Shown here one piece after another: positions 9,328-18,378 of a stretch of 64,000 bases of DNA. This DNA is from Actinomyces johnsonii (GTDB lineage Bacteria > Actinomycetota > Actinomycetes > Actinomycetales > Actinomycetaceae): the NCBI RefSeq assembly GCF_006546835.1, contig NZ_VICB01000010.1:1-64000 (forward strand), in the 5' to 3' direction. The notes under the pieces were generated by a model. The model was not told the origin of the DNA and searched no databases. It was given only the letters and a program-made list of their open reading frames with translations. Position 1 is the first letter of the stretch, and each line of letters opens with the position of its first letter. Both the position numbers and the translations under genes were made by a program.

Positions 9328-10254
9328 ATGACCCCCAAGAAGCGCGACCGCTCCTGGCCGCCGGCCGACGCCGTCGAGCCGTTGGCGGCCCCGGTAACCG
9401 ACAACCACACGCATCTGCCAGTCCCCGCGGACACCGGCGGGCCCGGTTCCGAGGCGCCGCTGACCGCGGCGGAGCTGGTGTGCCGCGCCGCCGCCGCCGG
9501 CGTCACCCGCGTGGTGACCTCCTCCTGCGAGGTCACCACCTGGGCGGACAGCCTGGCCCTGGCCCGAGAACTGCCCGGTGTGCGCGTGGCTCTGGCGGTG
9601 CACCCCAACGAGGCCGTCCTCCACGCCGGGGTGAGGGAGACCGGACCCGACGGGCTCGAGCCCCGCGCGCAGGCGCATCACACCGAACCCCTGGACTCGG
9701 TCATGGCCCGCCTGGAGGGGACGCTCAAGGCGAACGCCGACGTCGTCGTCGCCGTCGGGGAAAGCGGGCTCGATTTCTTCCGCACCGGTGAAAAGGGGGC
9801 GGACGCCCAGCGCGAGGCCTTCCGGGCCCACATCGCCCTGGCCAAGGAACTCGACCTGCCCCTGCAGATCCACGACCGCGACGCGCACGCCGCCTGCGTG
9901 GAGGTACTGGAGGCCGACGGCGCCCCCGAGCGCACCGTCTTCCACTGCTTCTCGGGCGGGGCGGAACTGGCCGCTGCCTGCGTCGAGCACGGTTGGTACG
10001 CCTCGATCGCCGGTCCGCTTACCTATCCGGCCAATGGGCCCCTGCGCGAGGCGGTCGCCGTCCTGCCCAATGAGCTCCTTCTGGTGGAGACCGACGCGCC
10101 CTACCTCCCTCCCAAACGTTGGCGCGGGCGGCCCAACGCCTCCTACCTCATGGGGGATACGGTTCGTTTCCTGGCTGAGCAGCGGGGACTGGGCGAGGAG
10201 CGGCTTTGCCTCCGCCTGCAGGCCACCACCGACGCGGTCTACGGGACCTGGTAG
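9328..10254 (+). CDS. tatD: TatD-family metal-dependent DNase
   Basis: This TIM-barrel metallo-hydrolase of 308 residues probably has 3'-5' exonuclease activity on DNA, as in the family. Metal ligands are visible: His-x-His in VTDNHTHLPV near residue 27, Glu in VVAVGESGLDFF, His in LPLQIHDRDAH, His in TVFHCFSGG and Asp in LLVETDAPYLPPKRWRG. It follows metG and has its own GAGGAG ribosome binding site, so co-transcription is likely. An acidic, Gly-rich stretch near residues 112-128 makes it longer than the usual 260 residues. Confidence 0.92.
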   Translation: MTPKKRDRSWPPADAVEPLAAPVTDNHTHLPVPADTGGPGSEAPLTAAELVCRAAAAGVTRVVTSSCEVTTWADSLALARELPGVRVALAVHPNEAVLHAGVRETGPDGLEPRAQAHHTEPLDSVMARLEGTLKANADVVVAVGESGLDFFRTGEKGADAQREAFRAHIALAKELDLPLQIHDRDAHAACVEVLEADGAPERTVFHCFSGGAELAAACVEHGWYASIAGPLTYPANGPLREAVAVLPNELLLVETDAPYLPPKRWRGRPNASYLMGDTVRFLAEQRGLGEERLCLRLQATTDAVYGTW

Positions 10255-10596
10255 GCCGCGCACGGACCTGGCCTAGTGATCGCCGTCGGCTGTTCCGGAT
10301 GAGGACTGGGGCGGGTGCCGACCGTCGGCCCCCTGACGTCCTGCAGGGTGCGAGCCGTGAGTGCGAGAGCCTGACAAAGAGACGGGCGGAGGCGTCATGA
10401 GACCGAATTTGTCCGGACGAACGACATTCGGGCTGTCATTATTCTTTCAGGGGTGTGTCAGGTGGGGGACAGTGGGGAATCAGGGCTTCTCCGCACGGTT
10501 CGGTCACAAGCCGCTGGGGTGTGAGCAGGTGCATTGGCACGCCCCCGAGTCATCGGCTACGGTGACACGCAGTCGTCAAACGAAGGAAGTTCTATC
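10255..10596. other. 342-bp region upstream of the first G5 hydrolase gene
   Basis: No gene is supported here. It holds an imperfect 14-bp palindrome TTTGTCCGGACGAA (near 10408-10421) and an A/T-richer patch around 10433-10450 that could hold the promoter. A c-di-AMP (ydaO-type) riboswitch, which controls rpf genes in some actinobacteria, was looked for and not recognised by eye. Confidence 0.4.
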
Positions 10597-11598
10597 GTGG
10601 GTCGTCACTCCCAGACCAGCTCCCTGAGTACTACACTCGCCGGCCTCGGCTCCATGGCCGCTAAGAAGCGGACCGCCTCCGGTGTTCGCGGCCGTCGGCG
10701 CGCTGAAGGGCCCGCCAAGACCGCTCTGACCCCCATGCTCTTCAAGGCGGGAGGCGCCGCAGCCGCCTTCTCCCTTGCCGTCTCCGGTGCCGCCTATGCG
10801 GCCATCTCTGCGGGGGATGATGAGGGGCACTCCTCCTCGGGAGGCTCCTTCGGACTGCTCGGCGCTGAGTCCGACGGGCAGGCCAAGGCCACCGAGGATG
10901 CGGGTGCCGGCAAGATCGCCAGTGCGGAGATCTCCACCACGACCGTCGACGAGCCCCAGCTCCACGGCACGGTTCAGAAAGAGAGCGATGCTCTGCCCGC
11001 GGGCCAGACCCAGGTGGAGACCCCCGGCGTCGACGGGCTGGTGCGCACCACCTATGAGGTCACCACCCAGGACGGCAAGGAGATCTCACGCACCCCGGTC
11101 GCACAGGTGGTCGTCACTCAAAAGGTGGACGAGGTCGTCATCGTGGGCACGGGCGCGCAGCCGGCCCAGCAGGAGGCCGCGGCCACCCCGCAGCAGGCGG
11201 CGGGCGACACCGCTGCTCAGACCCCCCAGGCTGCCGAGACCCCCGCATCCAGTGCGCCCGCCGCCCCCGCAGCGGACCCCGGCGCGGGAACCGACCCCGC
11301 CGGTGCCAAGGCCATCGCCCGGTCCATGATGAGCAGTTACGGCTGGGACGACTCGCAGTTCTCCTGCCTGGAGAATCTATGGAACCGCGAGTCCGGCTGG
11401 AACTACCAGGCGGAGAACCCCTCCTCGGGCGCCTACGGCATCCCCCAGGCGCTGCCCGGCTCCAAGATGAGCTCCGTCGCCGACGACTGGTCCACCAACC
11501 CCTCCACCCAGATCACCTGGGGACTCGGCTACATCTCCGGCCGCTACGGCAGCCCCTGCTCGGCCTGGGCTCACTCTGAGTCCGTCGGCTGGTACTGA
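10597..11598 (+). CDS. Secreted G5-domain protein with lysozyme-like C-terminal domain
   Basis: This 333-residue exported protein begins with a long basic N region and a hydrophobic signal or anchor segment at about 50-70 (KAGGAAAAFSLAVSGAAYAA). A G5 domain follows at about 120-190 (DGLVRTTYEVTTQDGKEISR), then a Pro/Ala/Gln-rich linker. The C-terminal domain of about 95 residues, with NLWNRESGWNYQAENPSSG and YGIPQALPGSKM, resembles lytic transglycosylase or lysozyme-like folds; the Glu in NRESGWN is the likely catalytic acid. It probably cleaves peptidoglycan glycan strands during growth. The GTG at 10597 is chosen because AAGGAAG lies 7 nt upstream. The next gene is a paralogue in its G5 half. 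Confidence 0.85.
   Translation: MGRHSQTSSLSTTLAGLGSMAAKKRTASGVRGRRRAEGPAKTALTPMLFKAGGAAAAFSLAVSGAAYAAISAGDDEGHSSSGGSFGLLGAESDGQAKATEDAGAGKIASAEISTTTVDEPQLHGTVQKESDALPAGQTQVETPGVDGLVRTTYEVTTQDGKEISRTPVAQVVVTQKVDEVVIVGTGAQPAQQEAAATPQQAAGDTAAQTPQAAETPASSAPAAPAADPGAGTDPAGAKAIARSMMSSYGWDDSQFSCLENLWNRESGWNYQAENPSSGAYGIPQALPGSKMSSVADDWSTNPSTQITWGLGYISGRYGSPCSAWAHSESVGWY
11029..11156 (+). repeat. G5-domain DNA repeat, copy 1
   Basis: This 128-bp stretch matches 12178-12305 at 117 of 128 positions with no gaps, and encodes the G5 core in both tandem genes. Confidence 0.9.
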
Positions 11599-11650
11599 GC
11601 CGACAGGCCGGCCGGGACGCCACTTCGCCCTGCCGGCACTCGACACTATT

Positions 11651-11687
11651 CGACGGCGTCCGTCCCCCGGTGGGGCGGACGCCGTCG
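11651..11687 (+). terminator. Hairpin terminator after the first G5 gene
   Basis: A perfect 12-bp stem (11651-11662 CGACGGCGTCCG with 11676-11687) surrounds an inner C4/G4 pairing. It separates the two G5-domain genes into different transcripts. Confidence 0.75.
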
Positions 11688-11704
11688 CGATACGGGAGAG
11701 GCGT

Positions 11705-11724
11705 ATCTCACACGGGGGTGAGAT
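11705..11724. promoter_or_regulatory. Inverted repeat upstream of the Rpf-like gene
   Basis: ATCTCAC and GTGAGAT are separated by 6 nt. The element lies 70 bp before the Rpf-like start and after the preceding terminator, so it is a plausible operator or leader hairpin. No binding protein can be named. Confidence 0.35.
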
Positions 11725-11793
11725 GGCTTATTGTCAGGACCTTCGTCATTCCACTACCGTGGCACTCGCCGTCGATCGGAAGGACGTCTCCCC

Positions 11794-12690
11794 ATGAGTC
11801 CCACCACCCATCGTCATGCCCATGCTCTGCCCGAGGAGCCGGTTGTGCCAACCTCCCGGGAGAAGGCTGAAGGTCGCGGGAATACGCGCACCATGGCGCT
11901 GCGCGCCGGTCTCGTGGCCCTGGCCCTGTCGGTGGCGGTCTCCGGCGGCGCCTACGCCGCCGTACGAGTCGGTGAGCACGGCCGGGCGGCCGGTGGAGGC
12001 GCAGCGGACCATCGCATCGACGCCCTCGGCGCCGAGGGCGGTCGCAACGGGGTCTCGGTCACGAAGAGCACTTCCACGCTCACCACCGAGACGGTTGACA
12101 CCACCGACCCCCACAGCTCTCTCCAGCAGGAGAGCGGCGACCTGCCCCAGGGGGAGACCCGGGTCGTCACACCGGGCGTCGATGGCCTGGTGCGCACCAC
12201 TTATGAGGTCACCACCGTCGACGGCAAGGAGGTCTCACGCACCCCGATCGCACAGGTGGTCGTCACCCAGAAGGTGGACGAGGTCGTCATCGTGGGCACC
12301 GGCGCCGCTAAGCAGCAGGAACAGCCCCGGACGCAGGCCCCTGCTCCGTCCGCCTCGCCTGACTCCTCCGGCGGATCGTCGTCTTCCGGTGGCTCGACGT
12401 CCTCCGGCGGTTCCGACGGCGGCGCTGGCACCACTACCGAGAGCGGGGTCGGGGACGACGTCTGGGCCAAGCTCGCCCAGTGCGAGTCCGGCGGCAACCC
12501 GAGGACCAACACCGGCAACGGCTTCTACGGCATGTACCAGTTCACCCTGGAGACCTGGCAGTCCCTGGGGGGAACCGGCTATCCCCACGAGGCCGACGCC
12601 GCCACCCAGACCGAGATGGCCAAGAGGCTCCAGCAAAGGGCCGGCTGGGGCCAGTGGCCCGGCTGCTCCGACAAACTCGGTCTGCACTGA
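11794..12690 (+). CDS. Resuscitation-promoting-factor-like G5 protein
   Basis: The 298-residue protein has an N-terminal basic region, an export segment at about 37-57 (LRAGLVALALSVAVSGGAYAA) and a G5 domain at about 110-170. A Ser/Gly-rich linker leads to a C-terminal Rpf domain at about 222-298. The Rpf domain shows WAKLAQCESGGNPRTNTGNG with the catalytic Glu at about residue 231, YGMYQFTLETWQSLGG, and a second Cys near the end (WPGCSD) for the family disulfide. Rpf proteins are muralytic enzymes acting on peptidoglycan. The layout is like RpfB without its DUF348 repeats. The start at 11794 is set by GGAAGGA 9 nt upstream. It was probably formed by duplication with the preceding gene. Confidence 0.9.
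   Translation: MSPTTHRHAHALPEEPVVPTSREKAEGRGNTRTMALRAGLVALALSVAVSGGAYAAVRVGEHGRAAGGGAADHRIDALGAEGGRNGVSVTKSTSTLTTETVDTTDPHSSLQQESGDLPQGETRVVTPGVDGLVRTTYEVTTVDGKEVSRTPIAQVVVTQKVDEVVIVGTGAAKQQEQPRTQAPAPSASPDSSGGSSSSGGSTSSGGSDGGAGTTTESGVGDDVWAKLAQCESGGNPRTNTGNGFYGMYQFTLETWQSLGGTGYPHEADAATQTEMAKRLQQRAGWGQWPGCSDKLGLH
12178..12305 (+). repeat. G5-domain DNA repeat, copy 2
   Basis: This is the partner of 11029-11156 (117 of 128 identical, ungapped). At the protein level 39 of 42 residues match, while the regions on either side have diverged fully. Confidence 0.9.
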
Positions 12691-12816
12691 AGTAACCGCG
12701 CCTTCGAAGCGATCGAGGTGACCGGCGCCCCGCTGGCCGCGGCTGCCCGCCCCGCGCGGTTCGCGAGGCATTGCCGGCCGTCAGAGAACATACTGCGTGT
12801 TCCCAGATATCTCACA

Positions 12817-12844
12817 GTGACAAAGGGCGGGCGCCGATTACTGT
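12817..12844 (+). promoter_or_regulatory. Promoter of leaderless rsmA
   Basis: GTGACA (-35, 12817-12822), a 16-bp spacer and TACTGT (-10, 12839-12844) are followed by 6 nt (GTCCCC) and the ATG at 12851. No Shine-Dalgarno sequence is present. This is the clearest of the leaderless promoters in the window. Confidence 0.6.
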
Positions 12845-12850
12845 GTCCCC

Positions 12851-13957
12851 ATGACATTGCCGGTACCCGATTCACAGGTGCCCCCGGCAGGAGGCGCCCG
12901 AGCGAACGGGCCTGGCCCTGCAGGAGCCTGCGAGGCCGCCTCTGAGGCCCCATCCGACCCCGCTTGCGCGGACCTCATCCCGGAAGACGCCCGGCGCCCC
13001 CGGAACCAGCACGCGCCCACGCCCCCGGGCTCCCGAGCCGCCGGCCTCCTGGGACCTTCCGAGGTCCGGGGCCTGTCCCGAGCGTTGGGCATCCGCCCCA
13101 CCAAGACGCTGGGCCAGAACTTCGTCCATGACGCCGGCACCGTGCGCCGCATCGTCAGGAGCTCCGGTGTTCTGCCCGATGACACTGTCCTGGAGATCGG
13201 CCCGGGCCTGGGCTCCCTCACCCTGGCGCTGCTGGAGACCGGGGCGCGCGTCATCGCCGTCGAGATCGATCCCGCCCTCGCCCGGGCCCTGCCCATCACC
13301 GTCGCCGACCGCATGCCCGAGGCCGCCGACCGCCTCGGCGTCGTCGAGGCCGACGCGCTGAGCATCACTGGGCCCGAGGCCCTGGGCGGGGTCGATGTCC
13401 CCCCGCCCACTCGCCTCGTGGCGAACCTGCCCTACAACGTGGCCGTCCCCGTCCTGCTCACGGTCCTGGAGACCCTGCCCAGTCTGGAGACCATCACCGT
13501 CATGGTCCAGGCCGAGGTCGCCGACCGCCTCGCCGCCGCGCCCGGCTCGCGCACCTACGGTGTCCCCAGTGTCAAGGCCGCCTGGTACGCCGCCGCCCGC
13601 CGCACCCTCACCATCTCCCGCCACGTCTTCTGGCCCGCGCCCAACGTCGACTCCGCCCTTGTCGAGCTCGTCCGCCGCAGGCCCCCGGACACGCGCGCCA
13701 CCCGCGAACAGGTCTTCGCCCTCGTCGACGCCGCCTTCGCCCAGCGGCGCAAAACCCTGCGCAAGGCCCTAGCGAAGGCGGCCGGAGGAGCCGACGCCGC
13801 AGAGACCGCCCTGCGCGCCGCCGGCATCGACCCCACGCGGCGCGGCGAGACCCTCGACATCACCGCCTTCGCCGCACTGGCCGAGGCGCTGCATCCCATC
13901 GACGCCGATGAGGCCGCCGCGCCAACGCCTCCCATCACCTCTCAGGAGCAGTCATGA
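12851..13957 (+). CDS. rsmA: 16S rRNA dimethyladenosine transferase
   Basis: RsmA (KsgA) dimethylates A1518 and A1519 of 16S rRNA using S-adenosylmethionine. The fold starts near residue 70 with [16 protein letters not shown]. The SAM-binding [15 protein letters not shown], the acidic EID, and the catalytic motif [14 protein letters not shown] follow, then the C-terminal helical domain ([13 protein letters not shown]). At 368 residues it is about 70 longer than usual because of a Pro/Ala-rich N-terminal extension. Its stop overlaps the ispE start (ATGA), so the two are coupled. Confidence 0.95.
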   Translation: MTLPVPDSQVPPAGGARANGPGPAGACEAASEAPSDPACADLIPEDARRPRNQHAPTPPGSRAAGLLGPSEVRGLSRALGIRPTKTLGQNFVHDAGTVRRIVRSSGVLPDDTVLEIGPGLGSLTLALLETGARVIAVEIDPALARALPITVADRMPEAADRLGVVEADALSITGPEALGGVDVPPPTRLVANLPYNVAVPVLLTVLETLPSLETITVMVQAEVADRLAAAPGSRTYGVPSVKAAWYAAARRTLTISRHVFWPAPNVDSALVELVRRRPPDTRATREQVFALVDAAFAQRRKTLRKALAKAAGGADAAETALRAAGIDPTRRGETLDITAFAALAEALHPIDADEAAAPTPPITSQEQS

Positions 13958-14942
13958 ACCACCTGCGCGCCGTCCCCGGCGTTCCCGCCGGTCCTCGCGA
14001 TCCCTCGACGCCGCCGCCCCGCAGCGGCTCGGCCAGCTCCGTGCGCGTCGAGGCCCCCGGCAAGGTCAACCTCTTCCTGTCCGTCGGCGCCTCCGGCACC
14101 GACGGCTACCACCAGCTCACCACGGTCTTCCAGGCCGTGCGCCTCATCGAGACCGTCACCGCCCGTCGCCAGTCCGCCCGGGACCACGGAACCGTCACCC
14201 TCACCCTCGAGGAGCCCGACGCCGACGTCCCCACCGATGCCTCCAACCTGGCCGTGCGGGCCGCCGAGCTCCTGGCCGAGACCACAGGCGTGAGCGAGGG
14301 CGTCGACCTCCTCCTGCGCAAGCGCGTTCCCGTGGCCGGCGGCATGGCCGGGGGATCGGCCGACGCCGCCGCCACCCTCGTGGCCTGCAACATCCTGTGG
14401 GGCACAGGCCTATCGCTGCTCGAGCTCTCCGCCCTGGCCGCCCGACTCGGGGCCGATGTGCCCTTCCCCTTAACCGGGGCCACCGCCGTCGGGTCCGGCC
14501 GCGGCGATCTCGTCACCCCGATCATGACCCGGGGCTCCTACCACTGGGTCTTCGCCCTGGCCGAGGAGGGCCTGTCCACGCCCGCAGTCTTCCGTCGCTT
14601 CGACGAGCTGACCGGTACCGGAGCGCCCGCAGTGCGGGATGTGCCCGAGGCCCTCACCTCGGCCCTGCGCGCCGGGGACGCGCCCGCCCTGGCCGCCTCC
14701 CTGCACAACGATCTCCAGGCCGCAGCCCTCGACCTGCGCCCCGAGCTGGCCCAGGTCATCGCCGTGGCCGAGGAGGCCGGGGCCCTGCGCGCCATCGTCT
14801 CCGGATCGGGCCCCACCATCGCCGCCCTGGTCGAGAACCCGGCCGGCGCTCAGCGGGTCTCTCGCGCGCTGATGGCCTCGGGCCTGGTCACCGACGTTCT
14901 GCGCGCCGACGCCCCCGTGGCCGGTGCCCGGGTGGTGGGCTG

Positions 14943-14943
<1 letters not shown>
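13954..14943 (+). CDS. ispE: 4-diphosphocytidyl-2-C-methyl-D-erythritol kinase
   Basis: IspE phosphorylates CDP-methylerythritol in the non-mevalonate isoprenoid pathway, which supplies undecaprenyl carriers among other products. It is a GHMP kinase of 329 residues. The N-terminal [14 protein letters not shown] and [13 protein letters not shown] are substrate-binding motifs, [17 protein letters not shown] is the glycine-rich ATP loop, and [13 protein letters not shown] is the C-terminal GHMP motif. A short extension of about 28 residues precedes the fold. It overlaps rsmA by 4 nt and the next gene by 1 nt (TGATG). The rsmA-ispE-ABC-F order is common in actinobacteria. Confidence 0.96.
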
Positions 14944-16850
<1,907 letters not shown>

Positions 16851-17013
16851 GGCGGCGCGGTCGTGCGTCCTGACGGAGGGGGACAGGGGAGAGACGGGAA
16901 GGGCTTGATGAGGCGGCTATGAAGCGGGGGAGGGGGCGGGATGGGGAGACGGGAGCGGCCGGTGGCAACCTTGCCGACGACCTCGGTGACGGTCGGTTCG
17001 GTCCGAAGACCGT

Positions 17014-17559
17014 TCAGACGACGGGGGCGACTTGACGGGCCAGCTCGACGAGGTGGTCCAGGTTGGGGGCGATGTCCTCGGCGGCGGCGCCCCACAAGCG
17101 CATCACCAGGTCCACCGGGACTGTGGGTAGCCCGGCCAGGCGCAGGACGACGACGCCCTGCGTGGGACCGTTCGACTCGTAGAAGGCGGAGAAGCCCACC
17201 ATGTCCGGTCCCGGCCGCAGCCGCACCAGCTCGGCCTCGGGCAGGAGCGCGGCGATGATCTGACGCTGGGTGGCGCGGCGTCCCTCCTTGGAGCCGTCAT
17301 CCTTGGCGATCTCCAGGCTGAGGTCGATAACGAAGGGCGGATGGGAGACGTCATCGATGTGCATGAGGCGCGCGAAGCGACCCTGGCGCTCCATGGCCTG
17401 CAGCTCGTTGAGCAGGGACTCCAGCTCGGAGCGCCACTGCGGGCCGGTCACTCCCAAGTGGGCGCTGCGGTGCCTCGCCTCCTCCCGCGCCCAGCCCGGT
17501 GGTGGGAAGGGCGGGATGATCACCCATCGCTGGGGATCAGGCGTGACCGCGATCTGCAC
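17014..17559 (-). CDS. Conserved hypothetical protein, 181 residues
   Basis: I do not recognise this protein. It is soluble, with no signal peptide or membrane segment. Features are a Pro/Trp-rich start (RWVIIPPFPPPGW), a helical stretch (WRSELESLLNELQAMERQG), an acidic middle (FVIDLSLEIAKDDGSK) and a hydrophobic strand-rich part (GVVVLRLAGLPTVPVDLVM). The GTG at 17559 has GGAAGGAG 6 nt upstream. It is divergent from the RDD-FHA gene, with 67 bp between the starts. That makes it a candidate accessory of the FHA/kinase block, but nothing in the sequence shows this. Confidence 0.7.
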   Translation of the reverse strand: MQIAVTPDPQRWVIIPPFPPPGWAREEARHRSAHLGVTGPQWRSELESLLNELQAMERQGRFARLMHIDDVSHPPFVIDLSLEIAKDDGSKEGRRATQRQIIAALLPEAELVRLRPGPDMVGFSAFYESNGPTQGVVVLRLAGLPTVPVDLVMRLWGAAAEDIAPNLDHLVELARQVAPVV

Positions 17560-17626
17560 TGTGTGCTCCTTCCGAGACCTCGTCTGACTGCGAGGCAGTG
17601 GACTGGGCGCTTACCATGTCTGTCCT

Positions 17627-18370
17627 ATGAGGACCCGAGAGCGACATACGACAATTATGCCTGCATCCGCACGCCGCCGTGTGGTCCGCGTGCTGGTAGA
17701 TGCCGGGCTCATCATCGCACTCTGTGCCGTCACGGAGCGCTGCTGTGGAATCTTATTCGCTGTTGGGGTGGTTGTGCTGCTTATTGCTGTGATGACTGCC
17801 ATGATGGCGATAACCGGTGCCACACTCGGGGGGTTGGTGACGGGTGTCCGGCTTCGGAAGGTGACGGACCCGAATGGCCCACCCGGCCGCTCGGCGGTGA
17901 TTTACGTCGCATTTTTGTGCTTTTCTTTGGTGGCAACCGCAGGGGTCGCCCCCTTGGTTTTGTGGATCCTCTCACTGTGGCGTGCTGAACAGCGCACCTG
18001 GTTCGACCGGTTGGCCGGGACGGTCCTCCTCAGCGCTAGACCGACCTCGGTGTGGACCTGCTCCCTGGTGGTTGAGGGGTCAGTAATCCCCGTTCTGGGG
18101 CCGATTATCCTCGGGCGAAGGCCCGCCCCGATCGAGTCCCACCCGGACGCTCAGCTCGTTGCGGTGCTCCGCTCGGAGGACTCCGTGTCCAAGACGCATG
18201 CACTGTTCGTGCCCGCCTCCGATGGGGTGCTTGTCACAGATCTGGGCTCCACCAACGGCACCCATATCGAGGACGAGGAGGGGGTCCACCGACTCTCGCC
18301 GGGCCGACCGGAGTACGTGCACCGGGGACGGCAGGCATACTTGGGTGACGGTGTCTGTATCGTCCGTTGA
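17627..18370 (+). CDS. RDD-like membrane protein with C-terminal FHA domain
   Basis: This 247-residue protein has an RDD-like N-terminal membrane part (hydrophobic segments at about 22-35, 43-65 and 88-115) with TWFDRLAGTVLL typical of RDD proteins. A cytosolic FHA domain follows at about 145-247. The FHA phosphothreonine-binding core is intact: a Gly-Arg strand (IILGRRPAP), the SVSKTHALF Ser/His pair and DLGSTNGTHIEDEEG. It heads a forward operon with a second FHA protein and a Ser/Thr kinase, so phosphothreonine recognition at the membrane is the likely role. The start at 17627 has no clear ribosome binding site. A TACCAT hexamer lies 9 nt before it, and the ATG at 17657 is an alternative. 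Confidence 0.8.
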   Translation: MRTRERHTTIMPASARRRVVRVLVDAGLIIALCAVTERCCGILFAVGVVVLLIAVMTAMMAITGATLGGLVTGVRLRKVTDPNGPPGRSAVIYVAFLCFSLVATAGVAPLVLWILSLWRAEQRTWFDRLAGTVLLSARPTSVWTCSLVVEGSVIPVLGPIILGRRPAPIESHPDAQLVAVLRSEDSVSKTHALFVPASDGVLVTDLGSTNGTHIEDEEGVHRLSPGRPEYVHRGRQAYLGDGVCIVR

Positions 18371-18378
18371 GGAGAAAT

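Noticed and set aside
10255-10596. A c-di-AMP (ydaO-type) riboswitch ahead of the G5/Rpf genes
   Set aside because: Such elements precede rpf genes in some actinobacteria, but the conserved core was not found by eye here. A covariance-model search would decide.
13908-14942. A 345-residue Arg/Pro-rich N-terminal extension of the ABC-F protein
   Set aside because: It overlaps ispE in another frame. The ABC-F fold begins at the ATG at 14943, which overlaps the ispE stop as expected in this operon.
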